Assembly: GCA_963750965.1 (NCBI GenBank)
Contig: CAVVSK010000022.1
Coordinates: forward strand, 62,001 to 126,000
Direction: 5' to 3'
Origin: CANKHA01 sp963750965
GTDB taxonomy: Bacteria > Pseudomonadota > Alphaproteobacteria > Rhizobiales > Xanthobacteraceae
Length of the DNA: 64,000 bases
A program made the position numbers and the translations under genes. Shown piece after piece: positions 60,401 through 64,000 of this stretch (position 1 is its first letter; the number at the start of each line of letters is the position of its first letter). The notes beneath the pieces were generated by a model, which ran no database searches, had not been told where the DNA came from, and saw only the letters and a program-made list of their open reading frames with translations.

Positions 60401-62215
60401 CTAATCGCGGACCTTGACGTAAGAACCCGGTGCGTCCTCGATCGCTTTCAGCTTGCCGGAGCCGGGCTGGCGTGCCTTCACCTCGGCGCCGCCATGGCCC
60501 TTGAGCCACTGCATCCAATCCGGCCACCATGAACCGGCGTGCTCCCTGGCATTAGTGAGCCATTTGTCGACATCGTCGCCGGCCGGCTTCCACCCGGTCC
60601 AGTATTGATACTTTTGCTGGCTGGGGGGATTGATCACGCCCGCGATGTGACCGGAGCCGGAGACAACGAATCTCACAGGACCGCCGAAAAATTTACTGCC
60701 CAGATAGACCGACTTGGCCGGCGCAATATGGTCGTCGCGGGTTGCAAGATTATAGATGGGCACCTTCACCTTGCTCAGATCGAGCCGCGTGCCGGCGATC
60801 TTCATCTCGCCCCGGGCGAGATTGTTTTCCAGGTAACAATTTCGCAGGTAAAAAGAGTGATTAGCCGCGGGCATCCGCGTCGCGTCAGAATTCCAATACA
60901 ACAGATCGAACGCGGACGGCCGTTTACCCTTCAGGTAGTTGTTGATGATGTAGGGCCACAGCAGATCGTTGGAGCGCAGCAGGTTGAAGGTCGAGGCCAT
61001 TGCGCCGCCTTCCAGATAGCCCTGTTCTTGCATGCGCTTTTCCAGCGTCGCGAGCTGCTCCTTGTCGACAAAGACCTTGAGATCACCGGCATAGGTGAAG
61101 TCGACCTGCGCGGCGAACAAGGTGGCGGACAACACCGGGTTGCGACGCTTCGCCGCCATATAGGCCAAGGTTGCGGCGAGCAATGTGCCGCCGACGCAAT
61201 ACCCGATGGCGTGGACCTTTTTTTCGCCGGTGGCTTTAGTGATGGCGTCGAGCGCGGCCAGCGGACCCTCGCGCATGTAATCTTCGAAATCCTTGTGAGC
61301 GAGACTTGCATTCGGGTTGACCCAGGAGACAAGGAAGACCGTCAACCCTTGATCCACGCACCATTTGACGAATGATTTTTCCGGCGTGAGATCCAGGATG
61401 TAAAATTTGTTGATCCATGGCGGAATGATCAGCATCGGTGTCTTCAGCACCGTCTCGGTCGACGGAGCGTATTGGATGAGCTGCATTAGTTCGTTCTGAA
61501 ACACCACCTTGCCGGGCGTCATTGCGAGATTGCGCCCGAGCGCGAAAGCGGATGGATCGGACTGGCGGATTCTGAGCTCGCCGGCGCCTGCCCGGATGTC
61601 CTCCGCCAGCATGTGCATGCCGCGGACCAAATTCTCCGCATTGGAAGCGAAAGTTTCGCGCAGCAATTCCGGATTGGTGAGAACGAAATTCGACGGCGAA
61701 ATCGCATTGGCGATCTGCCGGGTGTAGAACTCTGCCTTCAGCTTGGTGTGCGGGTCGAGATCGTCGGCTTCCTTCACCAGCCGATCGGCCCAGGTGCTGG
61801 TGAGCAGATAGGCCTGCTTGAGGAAATCGAAGAACTGGTTCGTGTTCCATTCCGGATCGGCAAAGCGTTTGTCGCGTGCGCTCGGCTCGGCGACGGGGGA
61901 AGCGGGCTCACCCGCCAGCCGTTTGACCGCGTTGCCCCAAAGCTCGAGATAGGCGTGGCCCAACCGCGATTGCAGATCGAGCGCGCGCTGCGGATCGGAT
62001 AACCAGTATTCAGCAACCTTGCCGAGGGTGCCGACAATCTCGCCTAAATCCTGCGCAAAGTCGGTTTTGATCTTCCCTTCCTCGCGCGGCTTGATATAGG
62101 CGGACAGCGCCCTGCCGCCTTCCTCGATCACGCGCGCCAGATTGCGGGAAAAGGTTTCCACGTCGAAACTGGCGACTTGCGGCGGCGTCTTATTTTTTCG
62201 GGTGCTATCGTCCAT
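60401..62215 (-). CDS. phaC: Poly-3-hydroxyalkanoate synthase, class I
   Basis: 604 residues, the class I size. It polymerises (R)-3-hydroxyacyl-CoA into carbon-storage granules. The lipase-like box has Cys (AIGYCVGGTLLAATLAY), the Asp and His of the triad lie in YNLATRDDHIAPAKS and VVSGSGHIAGVINPP, with conserved NKFYILDLTPEKSFVKW and QNELMQLIQYAPSTETV. Begins MDDSTRKNKTPPQVASFDVE. Neither phaR, phaP nor phaAB is next to it. Confidence 0.97.
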   Translation of the reverse strand: MDDSTRKNKTPPQVASFDVETFSRNLARVIEEGGRALSAYIKPREEGKIKTDFAQDLGEIVGTLGKVAEYWLSDPQRALDLQSRLGHAYLELWGNAVKRLAGEPASPVAEPSARDKRFADPEWNTNQFFDFLKQAYLLTSTWADRLVKEADDLDPHTKLKAEFYTRQIANAISPSNFVLTNPELLRETFASNAENLVRGMHMLAEDIRAGAGELRIRQSDPSAFALGRNLAMTPGKVVFQNELMQLIQYAPSTETVLKTPMLIIPPWINKFYILDLTPEKSFVKWCVDQGLTVFLVSWVNPNASLAHKDFEDYMREGPLAALDAITKATGEKKVHAIGYCVGGTLLAATLAYMAAKRRNPVLSATLFAAQVDFTYAGDLKVFVDKEQLATLEKRMQEQGYLEGGAMASTFNLLRSNDLLWPYIINNYLKGKRPSAFDLLYWNSDATRMPAANHSFYLRNCYLENNLARGEMKIAGTRLDLSKVKVPIYNLATRDDHIAPAKSVYLGSKFFGGPVRFVVSGSGHIAGVINPPSQQKYQYWTGWKPAGDDVDKWLTNAREHAGSWWPDWMQWLKGHGGAEVKARQPGSGKLKAIEDAPGSYVKVRD

Positions 62216-62559
62216 AGGCCTAAGGCGGTGATCTTATCGCTGCGCCTCGCGGCGGGCATTATGATCTATATAGGGGTCCCGCTGGCCTGCGAACCCGCCG
62301 CCGCACGGCATCGCAGGGACAATTTTCCGTTTGCCGAATAATACCAAACAGAATCATAAGCTTATGTGACACTGCGCCGGAGCGGAAGACACCTTCCGCC
62401 GCGCTTCACTAGCCAGCCGTCTTCCGCCGGACATCCCGCGCTGGCGCGGGCGGCAGCCCATGCTAAAAGTCGCCAGCAAGCCGGAAGCAACAACGGGCGC
62501 GTTATGACGGCCTGGATGGCTGAACCGGCATGTTACCGGCGCCGAGGAGCAGAAGTCCC
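62216..62559. other. Divergent spacer between phaC and the alaC-like gene
   Basis: 344 bases without a gene I can support; it should hold the promoters of both divergent genes. An AT-richer patch (attatgatctatatagg near 62258-62275; aataccaaacagaatcataagctta near 62340-62365) is the likeliest promoter zone. Confidence 0.5.
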
Positions 62560-63777
62560 ATGGAAGAATTTCACCGCGTCCGTCGTCTTCCGCCCTATGT
62601 TTTCGAAGTCGTCAACAGGGCGAAGGCGCTCGCACGCAATTCCGGCGCAGACATTGTTGATCTCGGCATGGGAAATCCGGATTTACCGGCGCCGGCCCAT
62701 GTCATCGAGAAACTGAAGGAGACGATCGGCAAACCGCGCACCGACCGCTATTCCGCCTCCCGCGGCATTGCGGGGCTGCGGCGCGCGCAGGCGGCCTATT
62801 ATGACCGCCGTTTTGGGGTGAAGCTCAATCCGGAGACGCAGATCGTCGCCACGCTGGGCTCCAAGGAAGGTTTCGCCAACGTGGCGCAGGCAATCACCGC
62901 GCCGGGCGACGTCGTGCTCGTGCCGAACCCGAGCTATCCGATCCATGCCTTCGGGTTTTTGATGGCAGGCGGGGTCATCCGCTCGGTTCCGTCCGAGCCG
63001 ACGCCGGAATTTTTCGTCACCTTGGAGCGGGCGATCGAGCATTCGACCCCAAAGCCGATCGCGGCGGTGGTTTGCTATCCCGCCAATCCGACCGCTTATG
63101 TAGCCGAACTGGATTTCTACAAGGACCTCGTGGCTTTCGCGAAGAAGCACGAGATCATGATCCTGTCCGATCTTGCCTATGCCGAGGTCTATTTCGACAA
63201 CAACCCGCCGCCCTCGGTGCTGCAGGTCAACGGCGCCATGGAAATCGCAGTGGAATTCACCTCGATGTCGAAGACATATTCGATGCCCGGCTGGCGCATG
63301 GGATTCGCCGTCGGCAACGAGCGCATCATTGCAGCTCTGGCGCGGGTGAAATCCTATCTCGACTATGGCGCCTTTACCCCGATTCAAGTTGCCGCGACCG
63401 CGGCGTTGAACGGGTCGGACGATTGCATCCGTGAAATGCGCGAATGCTACAAGCGCCGGCGCGACGTCCTGGTGGATTCCTTTGGCCGTGCGGGCTGGGA
63501 AATCCCCGCGCCAAAGGCATCGATGTTCGCCTGGGCACCGATTCCCGAGCCATTCAGGCCGCTCGGCAGCATCGAATTCTCCAAGCTGCTGGTGGAAAAG
63601 GCCGAGGTCGCGGTCGCGCCCGGAATGGGCTTTGGCGAATATGGCGAAGGCTTCGTTCGCATCGCACTGGTGGAAAACGAGCAACGCATCCGCCAGGGCG
63701 CCCGCAATATCCGGCGTTTTCTTGAATCCGGCGCGGAAACGTTGCACAACGTTGTTCCTCTCGCTACGCGGCGCTGA
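62560..63777 (+). CDS. LL-diaminopimelate/alanine aminotransferase-like protein (AlaC type)
   Basis: 405 residues from ATG 62560, with gaggag upstream. A PLP-dependent class I aminotransferase with MEEFHRVRRLPPYVFEVVNR, IVDLGMGNPDLPAPAHV, ATLGSKEGFANVAQAITAPG, VVCYPANPTAYVAELDFYKD, and the PLP Lys in EFTSMSKTYSMPGWRMGFAV. Members convert pyruvate and glutamate to alanine and 2-oxoglutarate or act in Asp-family metabolism. Directly followed by hom after 28 bases, the usual order in alphaproteobacteria, and likely co-transcribed. Confidence 0.93.
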   Translation: MEEFHRVRRLPPYVFEVVNRAKALARNSGADIVDLGMGNPDLPAPAHVIEKLKETIGKPRTDRYSASRGIAGLRRAQAAYYDRRFGVKLNPETQIVATLGSKEGFANVAQAITAPGDVVLVPNPSYPIHAFGFLMAGGVIRSVPSEPTPEFFVTLERAIEHSTPKPIAAVVCYPANPTAYVAELDFYKDLVAFAKKHEIMILSDLAYAEVYFDNNPPPSVLQVNGAMEIAVEFTSMSKTYSMPGWRMGFAVGNERIIAALARVKSYLDYGAFTPIQVAATAALNGSDDCIREMRECYKRRRDVLVDSFGRAGWEIPAPKASMFAWAPIPEPFRPLGSIEFSKLLVEKAEVAVAPGMGFGEYGEGFVRIALVENEQRIRQGARNIRRFLESGAETLHNVVPLATRR

Positions 63778-63805
63778 CGCCGTCCGCACTTAAGGATCGG
63801 CATCA

Positions 63806-64000
63806 ATGTTGGCGCCTCTCAGAGTAGGTCTTGCGGGTCTGGGGACGGTCGGCGCGGCCGTGGCCGGACAAATCGCACGGGCGCGTGAAGCACTCATCGG
63901 GCGCGCGGGCCGCTCGATCGAGCTGGTCGCCTATGCCAGCAAGGATCCGCCCAAAGACGCCTCGCTCGACTTGTCCCGCGTGCGCAAGATCGCCGATCCG
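63806..64000 (+). CDS. hom: Homoserine dehydrogenase, 5' part only
   Basis: The first 65 codons from ATG 63806 are visible: MLAPLRVGLAGLGTVGAAVA, the Rossmann-fold NAD(P)-binding start, then SIELVAYASKDPPKDASL. The enzyme reduces aspartate semialdehyde to homoserine for threonine and methionine. It continues beyond the right edge, so catalytic residues cannot be checked. Context after the alaC-like gene supports the call. Confidence 0.93.
   Translation, partial: MLAPLRVGLAGLGTVGAAVAGQIARAREALIGRAGRSIELVAYASKDPPKDASLDLSRVRKIADP

Noticed and set aside
1..64000. Insertion sequence, prophage or CRISPR array
   Set aside because: No transposase, integrase, phage gene or regularly spaced direct repeat was found; palindromic repeats are single intergenic elements.

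Overview
The window is GC-rich chromosomal DNA from an alphaproteobacterium, most likely of the order Hyphomicrobiales (Bradyrhizobium / Xanthobacteraceae-like). The evidence is gene content and order: an NDUFA12-type complex I subunit next to a DUF2155 protein, aat, accC-accB-aroQ, an RNase E with a long insert in its S1 domain, amiC-mrcA-prfB, a bcp/YhdP-like/tyrS/anmK block, an iscS-sufB-x-sufC-sufD-sufS-sufT-sufA operon, class I phaC, and an alaC-like gene directly before hom. The placement rests on remembered synteny and protein style; no search was run. I see no tRNA, rRNA, CRISPR array, insertion sequence or prophage, and almost all of it reads as housekeeping chromosome.

Layout. 1-5.6 kb: B12-dependent ribonucleotide reductase (3' end off the window), a 0.9 kb spacer, a broken ModA-like binding protein and an MscS-type channel. 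5.7-9.3 kb: a double-barrel outer-membrane protein with a clear terminator, NDUFA12, DUF2155 and aat. 9.5-14.7 kb: a stand-alone receiver-domain protein, then a leftward run of M48 protease, DsbA-like oxidoreductase, aroQ, accB and accC (shikimate and fatty-acid precursors plus envelope folding). 15-26.6 kb: an aminotransferase, rne, amidase amiC, penicillin-binding protein mrcA, an amino-acid permease lying between mrcA and prfB, and prfB with its autoregulatory +1 frameshift site. 26.7-35.8 kb: M23 peptidase, peroxiredoxin bcp, a 1183-residue AsmA/YhdP-like protein, tyrS, anmK, a small secreted Cys-rich protein and an alpha/beta hydrolase. 36-43.6 kb: the complete SUF iron-sulfur operon. 43.7-53.6 kb: DEAD-box helicase, orphan EutA-like reactivase, bicupin, pobA, parE, AI-2E family transporter and DedA protein. 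53.7-64 kb: two metallo-beta-lactamase-fold proteins flanking argC, a glutamate/aspartate ABC transporter operon (gltI-J-K-L), phaC, an alaC-like aminotransferase and the start of hom.

The most striking feature is that six otherwise well-conserved genes (nrdJ, modA-like, amiC, the iscS-like cysteine desulfurase, sufS and pobA) are each interrupted by one frameshift. All six are in the same direction (+1) and five can be repaired by removing one base from a three-base homopolymer. This looks more like insertion-biased sequencing or assembly error than decay. The seventh +1 shift, in prfB, is the genuine programmed site. No convincing new multi-gene system was found. The best candidate for unexplained biology is the EutA-like reactivase without EutBC, next to a bicupin with a gentisate-dioxygenase-like second metal site and a divergent pobA.
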